DNA from: Arsenophonus sp052174475 | Lineage (GTDB): Bacteria > Pseudomonadota > Gammaproteobacteria > Enterobacterales > Enterobacteriaceae | DNA length: 64,000 nt | Reading direction: 5' to 3' | Assembly (NCBI GenBank): GCA_052174475.1 | Contig: JBQMRO010000023.1 | Location: 1 to 64,000, forward strand | Shown here: positions 1-10,268 of the stretch, piece after piece | How the letters are laid out: every line of letters begins with the position of its first letter | How positions within the stretch are numbered: position 1 is the stretch's first letter | Translations under genes and position numbers: made by a program | Notes under the pieces: model-generated | The model's input: the letters and a program-made list of their open reading frames with translations, nothing else | Databases searched by the model: none | Told to the model about the DNA's origin: nothing

Positions 1-178
1 AGTAAGTCAATGACTAGTTTATTATTACTGTAGGTGCTGGTTATACTAGAAAATTAGGTTATAAGATAATTCTCTCCTTAAAGAGTAGGCTGAAATTTTT
101 TAAAAAATTACTTGATTTAAATATTAAGTTATCGGGATTGGCTGCACAAGATGATGATTCTTTACCTGAAGAATAATG
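1..178 (+). pseudogene. Tail of an unidentified gene, cut by the window edge
   Basis: One frame is open over roughly the last 30 codons and ends in an acidic tail with residues AAQDDDSLPEE followed by TAA at about 176. Further upstream the frame has stops, so it is either the end of a decayed gene or a real C-terminus with an upstream frameshift. I do not recognise the family. It is followed after about 50 bases by the end of an IS256-like remnant, which probably truncated the neighbourhood. Confidence 0.3.
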
Positions 179-225
179 AATGTTTATGGATAAGAAATGA
201 GTAAATTATTGAGTTATTAGCAAAT

Positions 226-1390
226 CTGATGCATGACTAGATTTCACTCTGATATTTCGTAAATTTGTTCTCCATCCTTAAATTAGATATTGTTAGCACT
301 AGAGTTAGCAGGCTAAATTCCATTTAGCAAGCTTCAATTTCTTCATCGCTATCAGGATACTATAAAAACCTTACTAACAAAGCATTAAAGGCTTTGTTAA
401 TAACATCACAGTTCTCAGCTAGTATAATTTCGTAACTTAGCCTTAACTTTCGCTTTCATACCTTTGGTGAGTAAAGGTAACACATCAGCTATTTTATCTA
501 CACAACAGCATTTGTGCCACATGTTCGGGAATATCTTTATCATTATTCTAAAATTAATAGCACCATCTACTGGATCAAATCCAGGAGATACGGTTAAATT
601 CCGCCCTTCTAGGTCATTAAGAGGGTTAGGTCAAGTTCGCTTATGATTTTCAATGACCCGCTTTTCTGAGATAGCGAGTTCTTTACGTCTATGCGCAGTG
701 ACATCAGTGCTGAACAGGAGGTAAAGATGATCAGTTTGCCTGATAGGGTATTTATGTCATCAGCCTAGAAATAAAGGTAGTGTATATCGCTTAAATTATG
801 CAGCCGACCTTCTCAATGTTTTTAAGGCATTGCTGTTTTTTAGTCTCCTGATAGTGCTGCAAAGAGAGTATGTGTTTTTATTAAAAATCCCAAAGAATTT
901 TCTAAAAATCACCAGTGAAAATGACTTCCAGATAGGTCATGATTCTAACTCTTCAACGCTTTTTCATATTTCAGATAAGGCGGTAGCAATGAACTGTGTT
1001 GAAGATATTCCGTTGCCTCTGTTACCTCTTTTTTAACCTAAAACACTTTAATCTCAACATCGTCAATACCAATTAATATTATTTGCTGTGGTAAATAACT
1101 ATTATGGACGAAACCATGAACGCCCGTCGACAAGACAGTGTTCAGTACGTTATCGCAGCATGGATTTTAAGTTCAGTCTTAACATCGGCACTTATCATCT
1201 GTTTGGCACGCTATTACGGATGAGTAAGCGCAAGAGATCACAGTAATATCTAGTTTTATGGATATTTGTAGGCTAAACTTTTTCATAGCATGTGATCTCT
1301 CTGTTGTAAGATCATCCACGAAATCAATAAGCAGGATATACACCAGTATCTTCCAAAACTCCATATACCAGAAATTAGCATAATTAAAAC
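226..1390 (-). mobile_element. Decayed IS256-family (type 1) insertion sequence, minus strand
   Basis: The block aligns by eye along its length with the other type 1 copies at about 20.46, 29.79 and 39.65 kb. All start (plus strand) with a TTCGTAAATCTGTTCTCCAT-like end and finish with a segment whose reverse complement reads GATTAATTTCATGAATAAT. Translated fragments on the minus strand match the mutator-type DDE transposase of IS256-like elements. Stops and frameshifts are frequent, no long frame remains, and it cannot move. Confidence 0.75.
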
Positions 1391-1509
1391 TATGGATAAT
1401 CTCCCTACTGTAGTGTAGGGAGCGAATACTGGGTAATAAAAAAATTTTAGAGCCAATTTGGATGTATTGCTGTATAATCTGTATTATGAAAATTTAGTGA
1501 TTTATTATC

Positions 1510-1565
1510 ATTCCTTTCTGCTGAAAGGAAAATTATAAAGCTCTCTAATAAATAGAGAGCTTTAT
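1510..1565. terminator. Two tandem hairpins, terminator-like
   Basis: The first hairpin pairs TTCCTTTC with GAAAGGAA (1510-1529). The second is a perfect 13-bp stem, ATAAAGCTCTCTA (1535-1547) with TAGAGAGCTTTAT (1553-1565), around a 5-base loop. No intact gene flanks it: it lies in the spacer 1391-1665 between an IS256-like and an IS1595-like remnant, so it is probably the terminator of a lost gene or an IS-end structure. Confidence 0.4.
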
Positions 1566-1665
1566 AACACAGAAAGTTATAAATAGTTTAGCTGATTTAG
1601 TAGATTTATATTTTTGGAGAAGATTTATTCCAAATCATTTTAATTAATTTCTGAAGAAATTAAGG

Positions 1666-2700
1666 TATGTTGACAAAAGTTGTTGTTTTTCTCACAGAAA
1701 AAAATGTAGTTACGTCTGTATTTTAATTGTTCTAGATTCAAACAATCTTCTCTAGGTCAGAGAATTCGGTAAATGAAACGACCATGCTATATAATCTGTT
1801 CAGCTATACTTTTAATTAGCTGACATAAATTTTCAGAGTTTGAGTGTGGAATTCATTATTAATATATCTTTGATTACCAAAATTATTAGGTGATAGTGAC
1901 TAATGCTATGCTTGTTTACATAGGTTTCGTACTATTTAACTCCATCCAAATAAAGGATAGACTCTTTATGGATAATTGACTCAAGAAAACAGTTAACACT
2001 CTGTATTAAACTCTTCAAGAAGCTCATTATTTACATGCCTATGGCAATCTTGGGCGATTATAAGAGCAAGATTCGTTCTTTTCTTTTATCCTCTTACTCT
2101 TTTCCTGCTTTTCCACGTCTTCTAACTTTCCTATGTGGAAAAGTACCATTTTCCTTTTATAAATTAGAGAAAATATTTTATTAGCTTCAATAATACCACT
2201 TAGTACATTTATGCTCATTTTTGTCAATTAAGAAATGAGGTGTAGTGACGTAATCTAAACGCTATTTTAAATTAATCTCTGTTTCTTTTGCTAACTTCCG
2301 TAAAGTCGAGTTATTCAACAAACATCACAGATAATTAAATCATTTATACTTGTAATGTAGTTTCACTAGAACATTTACAGTAAGATTATTTAATTTTTTT
2401 AGAATTCGGAGATTTTTTAATGATGTCTCTGTAATCACAATAAATGTTGGTGAGTGATTGGGGGGCGCTACCCAACGGACAACGTATTCACTGTAAAAAT
2501 GTGAGCAGGGGATAAAGTAGAATAACTTGCTACTATGCATACATCGAGATCATTCTATAGTTTATTTGCCAACATAACTAATGAGATACAGCTTTATTTT
2601 AGTATGGTAAGGAGAGGAGGTGAGGAAAAAGTTTTTTTGATCTATATGATTATTTGCTTTTTCATTATAACCATTATAGTAAATTTTTTTACAGTATAAG
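1666..2700 (-). mobile_element. Decayed IS1595-family (ISPna2-like) insertion sequence, minus strand
   Basis: Minus-strand translation gives INVLSGIIEANKIFSL near 2160-2225, equivalent to the LSGIVE-DE-FF catalytic region of ISPna2-type IS1595 transposases, followed by a basic KGK/RKPRKRG-like stretch. Reading frames are broken throughout. The same sequence recurs at 33.6-34.6 kb, 47.0-48.0 kb and 50.4-51.4 kb, with partial copies at 13.1 and 56.9 kb. The 5' end carries the repeated ACAGTATAA motif near 2690. Confidence 0.7.
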
Positions 2701-3177
2701 GGATTTTACTAACAACTGTTACCAACATAGATAAAAATTAACTTATCACAGAATATAAAATATTACTTAGCTAATAGAGATCTCTAAAGCAACGTAGCTG
2801 CGATGCTCACATGTTGCATGGTAGTCCATCTTAATTAGTATCAGGTAATCCTGTAACATCCAATTAATAATTTAGTATTTATGGTCTTACGAATAGTATT
2901 ATCCTATTCTGATCACTATTTTCCTTGAAAGTGGAATGGTATTGCTATGATCTCACTTAATTATAATCAATATTTTCTGATACTAATTTTTAGTCATTAG
3001 ATTTAAAACGTTATTCCTTATATGGCGGGCTTTTACTGACTAAAAGCGAATATTTAATTGGTAAATAGGTTACTATGAATCATTTTAATTGAAAACTATA
3101 ATCTAGCAACAAGATCCGCTATAATAGACTTTATATTTTTTAGATTTTTAATGAAAAACATAAAAAGATATAAAGGT
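2701..3177. other. Spacer upstream of prfB, no gene seen
   Basis: AT-rich with stops in all frames. In E. coli recJ ends just before prfB. I searched this stretch for RecJ-like C-terminal sequence and saw none, so recJ has been deleted or eroded beyond recognition here. The prfB promoter must lie in this interval, but no box stands out. Confidence 0.5.
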
Positions 3178-4275
3178 ATGTTTGAAATTAATTCAGTAAA
3201 AAATCAGATTCAGGATCTGTCTGAGCGAGCAAAGACCTTAATGGGTATCTTTAACTATGATAATAAGAAAAAACGTTTAGAGGAAGTAAAGATACAACTT
3301 GAGCAGCCTGATATCTGGAACGAGCCGGAGCGAGCTCAAAAATTGGGTAAGGAAAGTTCTTATCTTGAAGCAATAGTAAAAACTATTGATGCTTTGATAC
3401 AAGGTTTTAACGATATATCTGGTTTGTTTGATTTGGCAATTGAAGCTGATGATGAAGAGACTTTTTATGAGGTGGTTGCAGAGTTAGCACTGTTAGAAGA
3501 AAAACTAGGACAATTAGAATTTCGTTGTATGTTTTCTGGGCAAAATGACAGTGCTAATTGTTATCTTGATTTACAAGCAGGCTCAGGGGGAACTGAGGCG
3601 CAAGATTGGGCTAGCATGTTGATGCGCATGTATCTACTTTGGGCAGAGTCAAAAGGTTTTAAAACAGAAATTATTCAAGCGTCAGATGGTGACGTTGCTG
3701 GCTTAAAATCTGCTACGATAAAGATTATTGGTGAGTATGCTTTTGGGTGGTTACGAACTGAAACGGGTGTTCATCGGTTAGTGCGTAAAAGTCCTTTTAA
3801 TTCTGGTGGTCGCCGCCATACTTCGTTTAGCTCTGCTTTTATTTATCCTGAAATGGACGATAATATTGATATTCAAATCAATCCTATAGATTTACGCATT
3901 GATGTTTATCGGGCATCTGGAGCTGGTGGACAGCATGTTAATAAAACAGAGTCAGCTGTACGTATAACTCATATACCAACTGGCATTGTTACTCAATGCC
4001 AGAATGATCGTTCTCAACATAAGAATAAAGATCAGGCTTTAAAGCAACTAAAAGCAAAATTATATGAGCTACAGATGCAAAAGAAAAATATTGATAAGCA
4101 AGCATTAGAAGAAAATAAATCTAATATTGGCTGGGGTAGCCAAATTCGTTCTTATGTGCTGGATGATTCTCGAATTAAAGATCTACGTACTGGTGTTGAA
4201 AATCGTAATACCCAAGCGGTATTAGATGGTGATCTAGACAAATTTATTGAAGCAAGCTTAAAAGCTGGCCTATAA
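3178..4275 (+). CDS. prfB: Peptide chain release factor 2 (RF2), without programmed frameshift
   Basis: RF2 recognises UAA and UGA stop codons in the ribosomal A site and triggers peptide release. The protein aligns with E. coli RF2 along its full length (365 residues). The stop-recognition SPF motif is at about residues 205-207 and the catalytic GGQ at 250-252, with Ala at 246 as in most bacteria. I chose ATG 3178 (MFEINSV) because it matches the family N-terminus; the in-frame ATG at 3151 would add nine residues with no homology. The gene reads straight through codons 21-28 in one frame. In E. coli codon 26 is UGA and a +1 shift is required. Here ATGGGTATCTTTAAC replaces AGGGGGTATCTTTGAC: one base is gone, the SD-like AGGGGG is destroyed and the frames are fused. 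Feedback by RF2 on its own synthesis should therefore be lost. lysS starts 8 bases downstream. Confidence 0.95.
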   Translation: MFEINSVKNQIQDLSERAKTLMGIFNYDNKKKRLEEVKIQLEQPDIWNEPERAQKLGKESSYLEAIVKTIDALIQGFNDISGLFDLAIEADDEETFYEVVAELALLEEKLGQLEFRCMFSGQNDSANCYLDLQAGSGGTEAQDWASMLMRMYLLWAESKGFKTEIIQASDGDVAGLKSATIKIIGEYAFGWLRTETGVHRLVRKSPFNSGGRRHTSFSSAFIYPEMDDNIDIQINPIDLRIDVYRASGAGGQHVNKTESAVRITHIPTGIVTQCQNDRSQHKNKDQALKQLKAKLYELQMQKKNIDKQALEENKSNIGWGSQIRSYVLDDSRIKDLRTGVENRNTQAVLDGDLDKFIEASLKAGL

Positions 4276-4283
4276 GGAAAAAA

Positions 4284-5801
4284 ATGTCTCAACAACAACA
4301 GGGGAGTGCTGAGCAGTCCCTTGACTTAAATAATGAATTAAAAACTCGGCGAGAAAAATTAGCAGGATTGCGTGGTAATGGCACTGCTTTTCCTAATGAT
4401 TTTCGTCGTGAATATTTATCTGATGATATACATGGTAAATATGATGAAAAGCATGCGGAAGAACTTATTGAACTGAATATTAACGTCTCTGTTGCTGGGC
4501 GAATGATTACACGCCGTATCATGGGTAAAGCTTCTTTTGCGACCTTACAAGATATGGGTGGTCGGATTCAGATTTATATTTTTCGCGATGATTTAGCAGA
4601 AGGTATTTATAACGAACAGTTTAAGAAATGGGATCTAGGTGATATTCTAGGTGTTAGAGGTAAATTATTTAAGACAAAAACAGGTGAGTTAACCATTCAT
4701 GGTTATGAAGTTTATTTATTAACTAAAGCATTACGGCCTCTGCCAGATAAATTCCATGGGCTAGCAGATCAGGAAACGCGTTATCGACAACGTTATCTTG
4801 ATCTTATTGCTAATAAACAATCACGTCAGACTTTTATTACACGTTCACGTGTGCTGTCGGCTTTACGTAACTTTATGGTTAGTAAAGATTTCATGGAAGT
4901 TGAAACACCAATGATGCATGTTATACCGGGTGGTGCAGCAGCACGTCCATTTATTACTCATCATAATGCATTAGATATTGATATGTATCTACGTATTGCG
5001 CCAGAACTTTATTTAAAACGTTTAGTTGTTGGTGGATTTGAGCGTATTTTTGAAATTAATCGCAACTTTCGTAATGAAGGTATTTCACCACGCCATAATC
5101 CAGAATTTACCATGATGGAACTGTATATGGCTTATGCTGATTATAAAGATCTTATTGTATTAACTGAAGAGTTATTTCGAACGGTAACGCAAGAAGTATT
5201 AGGAACAACCCAGGTAAAATATGGTGAGCATTCATTTGATTTCGGGCAGCCTTTTAAAAAAATAACAATGAAAAAAGCAATAGTTAAATATTGTACCGAA
5301 ACAGATCTGGCTGATTTAGATGATATGTCTAAAGCGATAACTATTGCAAAATCACTTAATATTAAAATAGAAAAAGCTTGGGGATTAGGGCGTATACAGT
5401 GTGAAATTTTTGAGGCAGTAGCAGAGAGCCATTTAATTCAACCGACATTTATTACTGAATATCCAGCAGAAGTCTCTCCTTTAGCTCGTCGTAATGATAA
5501 TAATCCATTTATTACCGATCGATTTGAATTCTTCATAGGTGGTTGTGAAATTGGTAATGGTTTTTCTGAGCTTAATGATTCAGAAGATCAAGCAAAGCGT
5601 TTTGTTAAGCAGGCTCATCAAAAAGATGATGGTGATGATGAAGCCATGTTTTATGATGAGGATTATATCACTGCACTGGAGCATGGATTGCCACCAACGG
5701 CTGGCTTAGGTATTGGTATTGATCGGATGATTATGTTATTAACAAATAGCCATATAATTCGTGATGTTATTTTGTTTCCAGTATTACGGCCTGGAAAATA
5801 A
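4284..5801 (+). CDS. lysS: Lysyl-tRNA synthetase, class II
   Basis: Charges tRNA-Lys with lysine in the cytoplasm. At 505 residues it has the same length as E. coli LysS and is collinear with it. The N-terminal OB-fold anticodon-binding domain covers about residues 60-175 (RIMGKASFATLQD). The class II catalytic core follows: motif 1 around FMEVETPMM, motif 2 FERIFEINRNFRNEG, and motif 3 GLGIGIDRMIML near the C-terminus. Residue 421 is Cys in FIGGCEIGNGFSEL where E. coli has Arg, an unusual change next to an active-site segment. The start has an AAGGA ribosome site directly after the prfB stop, so the pair is probably one operon, as in E. coli. No clear terminator follows. Confidence 0.96.
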   Translation: MSQQQQGSAEQSLDLNNELKTRREKLAGLRGNGTAFPNDFRREYLSDDIHGKYDEKHAEELIELNINVSVAGRMITRRIMGKASFATLQDMGGRIQIYIFRDDLAEGIYNEQFKKWDLGDILGVRGKLFKTKTGELTIHGYEVYLLTKALRPLPDKFHGLADQETRYRQRYLDLIANKQSRQTFITRSRVLSALRNFMVSKDFMEVETPMMHVIPGGAAARPFITHHNALDIDMYLRIAPELYLKRLVVGGFERIFEINRNFRNEGISPRHNPEFTMMELYMAYADYKDLIVLTEELFRTVTQEVLGTTQVKYGEHSFDFGQPFKKITMKKAIVKYCTETDLADLDDMSKAITIAKSLNIKIEKAWGLGRIQCEIFEAVAESHLIQPTFITEYPAEVSPLARRNDNNPFITDRFEFFIGGCEIGNGFSELNDSEDQAKRFVKQAHQKDDGDDEAMFYDEDYITALEHGLPPTAGLGIGIDRMIMLLTNSHIIRDVILFPVLRPGK

Positions 5802-6935
5802 TCTAATAAATTAGATAATTTACCTACCTTGAAATTAAGTAGTATTTTTTTATTTTATTTATTATTTATTTCTAAGGTAATATTTAATACCTCCCCATTT
5901 AGCTATTTAGCTTCATTAAATTTGCTATCGTCAATCTAATACTTAACTTAAAGTAAGATAATATCCGGTCCTTGCGACTGCCGATGTTTATTAGTATTAC
6001 GGAATATATACAACCGCAGTATTCTTTTTGATAAAATTGTTCGCGTTTACTAATGTTAAACACTCTTATTGAACTACCTTATTTACGTCACTTATAGTCC
6101 CTAATAAGTTAAGCCATTGTAACAGTTGACAGTACGTTTACAACAACTATTTATCTGTTGCATATTTTCCATGGAAAAATATCTAATAAACTGTAAATAA
6201 TGTTAAAACAATGCTCAGCAGGATAGAGAGATTGGTGCGCTCAAATCGTATATCAAAATATATAATGCAACGAACTACTACGCTTAGGTTCTTGTTCTAT
6301 GTTCTTGACACGTGCAAACCAGTTATAACTATCGTGATTAGCATCAAAAAATAGCATATTATGCTATTTAGCATAATGAATATTTTTTGTTGATCTCATA
6401 TTCTCGTTGTGGATGAATATTTGAATTATAGAAAAAATAGTGTAATCAATGTCTGAAGCACCTAGTTCTTTCATCACCTCACCTGACAAGGAGTGTCAAC
6501 AAAAATAAAGTAATAATTTATGAGCGTTATTATTTAGTCCTAGTTTAGAAAGATAACTTATCCATCGTTGCAATTTTTTTAATCAATAATAGAGCTATTA
6601 ATATCAGCAAGCGAAATATACATAATAGTCTTTTTATTTTTTTTGGAGTAAATTTGCTTGATTGAGGACAGCAAGAAGATTTATTACTGGTTTAATCGAT
6701 AAAAGCGTTCACTATATTTAATTTAAGGTAATTTCAATCGACTTAGATTAAGTAAAATTTATTTTAAAAAATTTCAGATTCTAGAAAGTAATATATTTAT
6801 TAAATAATTTAAAGCTTAATTTTTAAAGCAATCTGTTATAAACTACAATGGAGAATTAATTAATAGTATTGATTGGAGTAATACCTAATTGTACACTTAA
6901 ATATATCAATGTAAAGTGATCTCAAACTGTTTAGT
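5802..6935. other. Spacer with one unassigned decayed gene
   Basis: No intact gene. The stretch 5802-6165 holds nothing recognisable. A coding-like remnant on the minus strand is listed separately at 6170-6560. The stretch 6560-6935 is AT-rich and featureless up to the 5' end of an IS256-like element. Confidence 0.45.
6170..6560 (-). pseudogene. Decayed gene of unknown identity
   Basis: Read from 6558 downward on the minus strand, about 100 codons show protein-like composition with few stops: SLSGEVMKELGASDIDYTIF, then QIFIHNENMRSTKNIHYAK, stop, HNMLFFDANHDSYNWFARVK and NIEQEPKRSSSLH. This is far better than chance in such AT-rich DNA, so it is a recently lost gene or a conserved fragment. 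I cannot name the family. The product would be soluble and of mixed charge. It sits between lysS and an IS. Confidence 0.4.
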
Positions 6936-7160
6936 TATGCACATTTTCTATTGGATTTTGGAAGATGCTGGGGGTACCCGTATTGATTAATTTCATGAAT
7001 AATTTCAATAACAGAGAAATTATATACCATGAAAAAATTTACCCTATAGGTATCTGCGAAACTAGATATTACCCTTATCCATTACATGAATTCATCCGTA
7101 ATAGTTTCAGGTAAATGATAGGCATTGCTGTTGAACGTAAGTTTAAGCTATTATGAAATA
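6936..7160 (+). mobile_element. 5' part of a split IS256-family (type 1) element
   Basis: Positions 6980-7110 carry the type 1 left end (TTAATTTCATGAATAATTTC, then ACCATGAAAAAATTTACCC and the following ATTACATGAATTCATCCG) seen also at 39.0, 42.6 and 55.6 kb. Homology stops near 7160 and resumes at about 9170, on the other side of an IS91-like element. The two pieces add up to one transposase gene. Confidence 0.65.
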
Positions 7161-7164
7161 ATAG

Positions 7165-9165
7165 CTTCAACGTAGGATATTTTGGTATGAGTGGGGCACT
7201 TATACTGCTTTTTATAGTGTTAACTATATTAGTACTGTTTTATATTCTAAAATATATTAATTTTAAAGAAATTCATCTAGATGGTTCGGAATAAATATGC
7301 TAAAAAGCATAAACCAAGTAAAATTAGGAAGACAACATAAGATGTCATGTCTGACATACTTTGTTTATCCGAACGGTTTTATGAGCTCTATCAACATTAA
7401 TATGACAGACCGACTGAATTTTTCAGATATTTGAAAGAAGGTATACAATAATGCGTTTAAACTTGGTCTAAAATTTTTTATCGACGTGCAAATATTATCT
7501 GTCTGTAAGTAGTTACAGATTATCCAGTGTTTTAAACAATACGATCAAGATAAACGATGGTGCTAAATACAACTCATTGAGGACAATTACTAAAAAGTAT
7601 TCTTGCCGATAAATTTATCACCTATAGAGAATAGGTGATAATCCTCGTTATCCTTTGCCATTTGAATAAATATAAAGATAACTGGGCTGATAGATCTAAC
7701 GAATCTGGAGAAGATGATGATTTCTATATCTCTGAAAGAGATTCATAGAGTAATTTATCTAGATGTATATTTCTTTGCCAAACTAAACTGCTTTTCATCA
7801 TTAATGAAAGCTGAAATAACTTTTCTAAAAAATACAATAAAAAGTATTAACTTATAGACCGCCTATCTATTGATAGGCGGGTGCTTGTGCACTTCTTTCA
7901 TGAATGTCCGGCGCCTTTGCTACCCCTTACTGAGGGGTTCCTATAGCTGTTTTCTGCTAAATGTATAAGTTAAAATCCTGCAGTTCATGCAACTTTAAAG
8001 CTATTAAAGAATGGTTAGAACATATCAGATTTATATCTTATCCGACTGCAACTATTAACATATTACTTTTACGATCCTTCATCTTCTTTTGTTTTATTCA
8101 ATAATAACTGGCCGCGATTCAATGTTCTGTTTTGCACCACCCATCCACACTCTGCTGCAGTGAGCACATAAACAGAGTATCGAAATTGGTGTCTTCTGTG
8201 CCTTTCACATTTATGATTGATAACTCAATCATACATCCGTACGCTAATATCTCCACTACTAGTTAGCGATATGGATATTAAACATACTGTATGGTGTTAG
8301 TTGTTATTCAAAAAAAAGAACAGTCAAAGCAATCTGGCGAGATGCTGTTATTCGGCTACTGTATAATAATTATTAACTTGATAAATCCTAATATCTTCCT
8401 GGTGGTCTTTTGGAAATATCTACGCCAGGAAGAAGTAGTAACGTTATTTGAAATACAGTATGTAGACTTTACTTGAAAATTCATTTCATAAAAAGACGAA
8501 AATAGTGTGGCATAGCATGAAACACTTCGATCGCTACCCTATCTTAAACGACTTACAATATCTGGATTAAAACTGAAAATTACCTAAGGGAAGTGGTTGT
8601 ATATCATTACTATGACCACCGATCTATGCAATAATCGCGCGTGCGGCAGTAAACTTTTTTCCATCTCTTGCTGTAGGAAGAGATAATCTGGCGCTATATT
8701 AGCCATATTCCAGCGAGTCATGTTAAGATTGTCCGTATTTATGTTTTGTTAAATCGTCAACGAGGCATGCTATTACCTAAGGTGTATTATATAAGTCTCT
8801 AAAGATGACGGTTAGCAAAAAACTAGAAAAACTGAACTTCTCCGTCCTAATAAAAGGATTCTTGCGCACAGATACGTGCAAATACACTCTGTGTGAAGAT
8901 AGATTATTTTATCGACGTTTAGTTTAGTAGATAGGTAATGAAATTGTTGTCAACAAGAATGCATAAAATGAAATAACAATAATTATTAAGACAAAGTTAT
9001 AGTTAATGTCAGTAAAAATAGTACATTATCTCAAATAATGTAGACTCCGACAAAATTTTAACTTAAAATAGACATAGTAATCCGATTTTTATCTCTTTTT
9101 AGCAAAAAAGAAAGGTTTTTAATCTTTTTTTTAAAAAAAAAAGCGATTCAATTTCCTAACCATGA
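7165..9165 (+). mobile_element. Decayed IS91-family element inserted in an IS256-like element
   Basis: Translated fragments include a CSSCxxKAxEEW-like zinc-binding segment (near 7975-8030), LLILFNNNWPRFNVLF-like sequence (8090-8130) and an AFHIYD-like HTYGR region. These are the pattern of Y2/HUH transposases of the IS91/ISCR group (Transposase_32). Two further full copies are at 48.06-49.93 and 53.89-55.55 kb and a 3' scrap is at 14.3 kb. The right end is a hairpin with poly-A/poly-T arms followed by an AATTTCCTTAACYAT-like end, shared with two other copies. Frames are destroyed. Confidence 0.6.
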
Positions 9166-9169
9166 TACC

Positions 9170-10122
9170 CATTTGTAATGGTTATCTAATACAGCAGAAA
9201 CTGTACAGACTAGTATCGGCCATATTGAGATTAATGTGTTTAAGATTAGAATTGAAGTGGCAATGGAATATGTTTTAACAGCTCATTGCATCACCTTATC
9301 TGAAGTGTGCAAAAGCAACGAATAGTTAGTATTACATACGTGGTAGCTGCATGATTTAAGTGATACGCGCTACGTTTATTTCTGTGCTGATGGTATATAC
9401 TCTCTATGAAGAGAGTAATCTGATTATCTTTATCTACTGCTTCATTTATCAATATCACTGCATGAATATAAGGAACTCGTTTAGATCGAAAATGATTATC
9501 GATAACTATAATTAAGCTGAGTTTAAGATCTTAATGACCTGGAAACACGTTGTTTAACCATATTTCCTAAGGCTTGGGAAATATGGGAGGTGTCATTAAT
9601 TTTTGGAATGCAATAGCAATATATTTTAAAATACGTAACACCCCTTATTGGGTATATAAAACAGATTACGTCCTGTCTTTACTGCCCAAAGGAATCGAAC
9701 CAAAAGTAAAGGTTAGTTTCTGGAGGTTTAGCTAGCAGAAAACCGTGATGCCGATCATAAAGTTCTTGATATTTTGTTAGCAAGGGTTCCAGCGAATATC
9801 ATCCAGCTATAAAAAGGTGAAGAAAGAGTGAGAAGAACGATGGCATTCTATGCTTTCCCGTTAGCACAGTATGAGTCATCCAATAAGAGTGATGGAATCC
9901 GATTTAATATGGTTTTGTACCAGTAAGCCGACGAAGCCTGACGCGCGAAAGCACTGTGGTTTGAGAAAACCACCACCCTATTTAATATTATTTAAACTGC
10001 TTCCGTTTGCTTAGAAAAGATGAAACTGACTAATGGAATTTTAAGTTGCTGACACTGGTGGTGTAAACAGAATCTAATTTAAAGTATGAAGAATAGATTT
10101 ATGAAATATCAAAGCGTAAAAT
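9170..10122 (+). mobile_element. 3' part of the split IS256-family (type 1) element
   Basis: Resumes the type 1 transposase at the CTGTACAGACTAGTATCGGC segment, equivalent to the QTGIGDVEIKVLK region of other copies, and runs to the right end GAATAGATTTATGAAATATC near 10090-10115. Fragments such as KGIEPKVK (about 9690) and AFYAFPL (about 9840) identify the C-terminal half. pfkA begins about 150 bases after the element. Confidence 0.65.
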
Positions 10123-10268
10123 AATTCTTATATACAAGATTTGCTAATAGCTCAAATCTTTATCTTATAATATAGTAATTTGAATCAATTCAGTTCCTTA
10201 TTATTACAAGTAAAATAAATAAAATGATGGTTTTATGCTTCTAACAAGATATTAAATTAGAGGTCAGA

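Noticed and set aside
3151..3177. Upstream ATG giving RF2 nine extra residues
   Set aside because: MKNIKRYKG has no counterpart in RF2; MFEIN at 3178 is the conserved N-terminus.
9675..9715. tRNA-like motif GGAATCGAACCAAAAG
   Set aside because: No cloverleaf can be built on either strand; it lies in the transposase sequence equivalent to KGIEPKVK of other IS copies.
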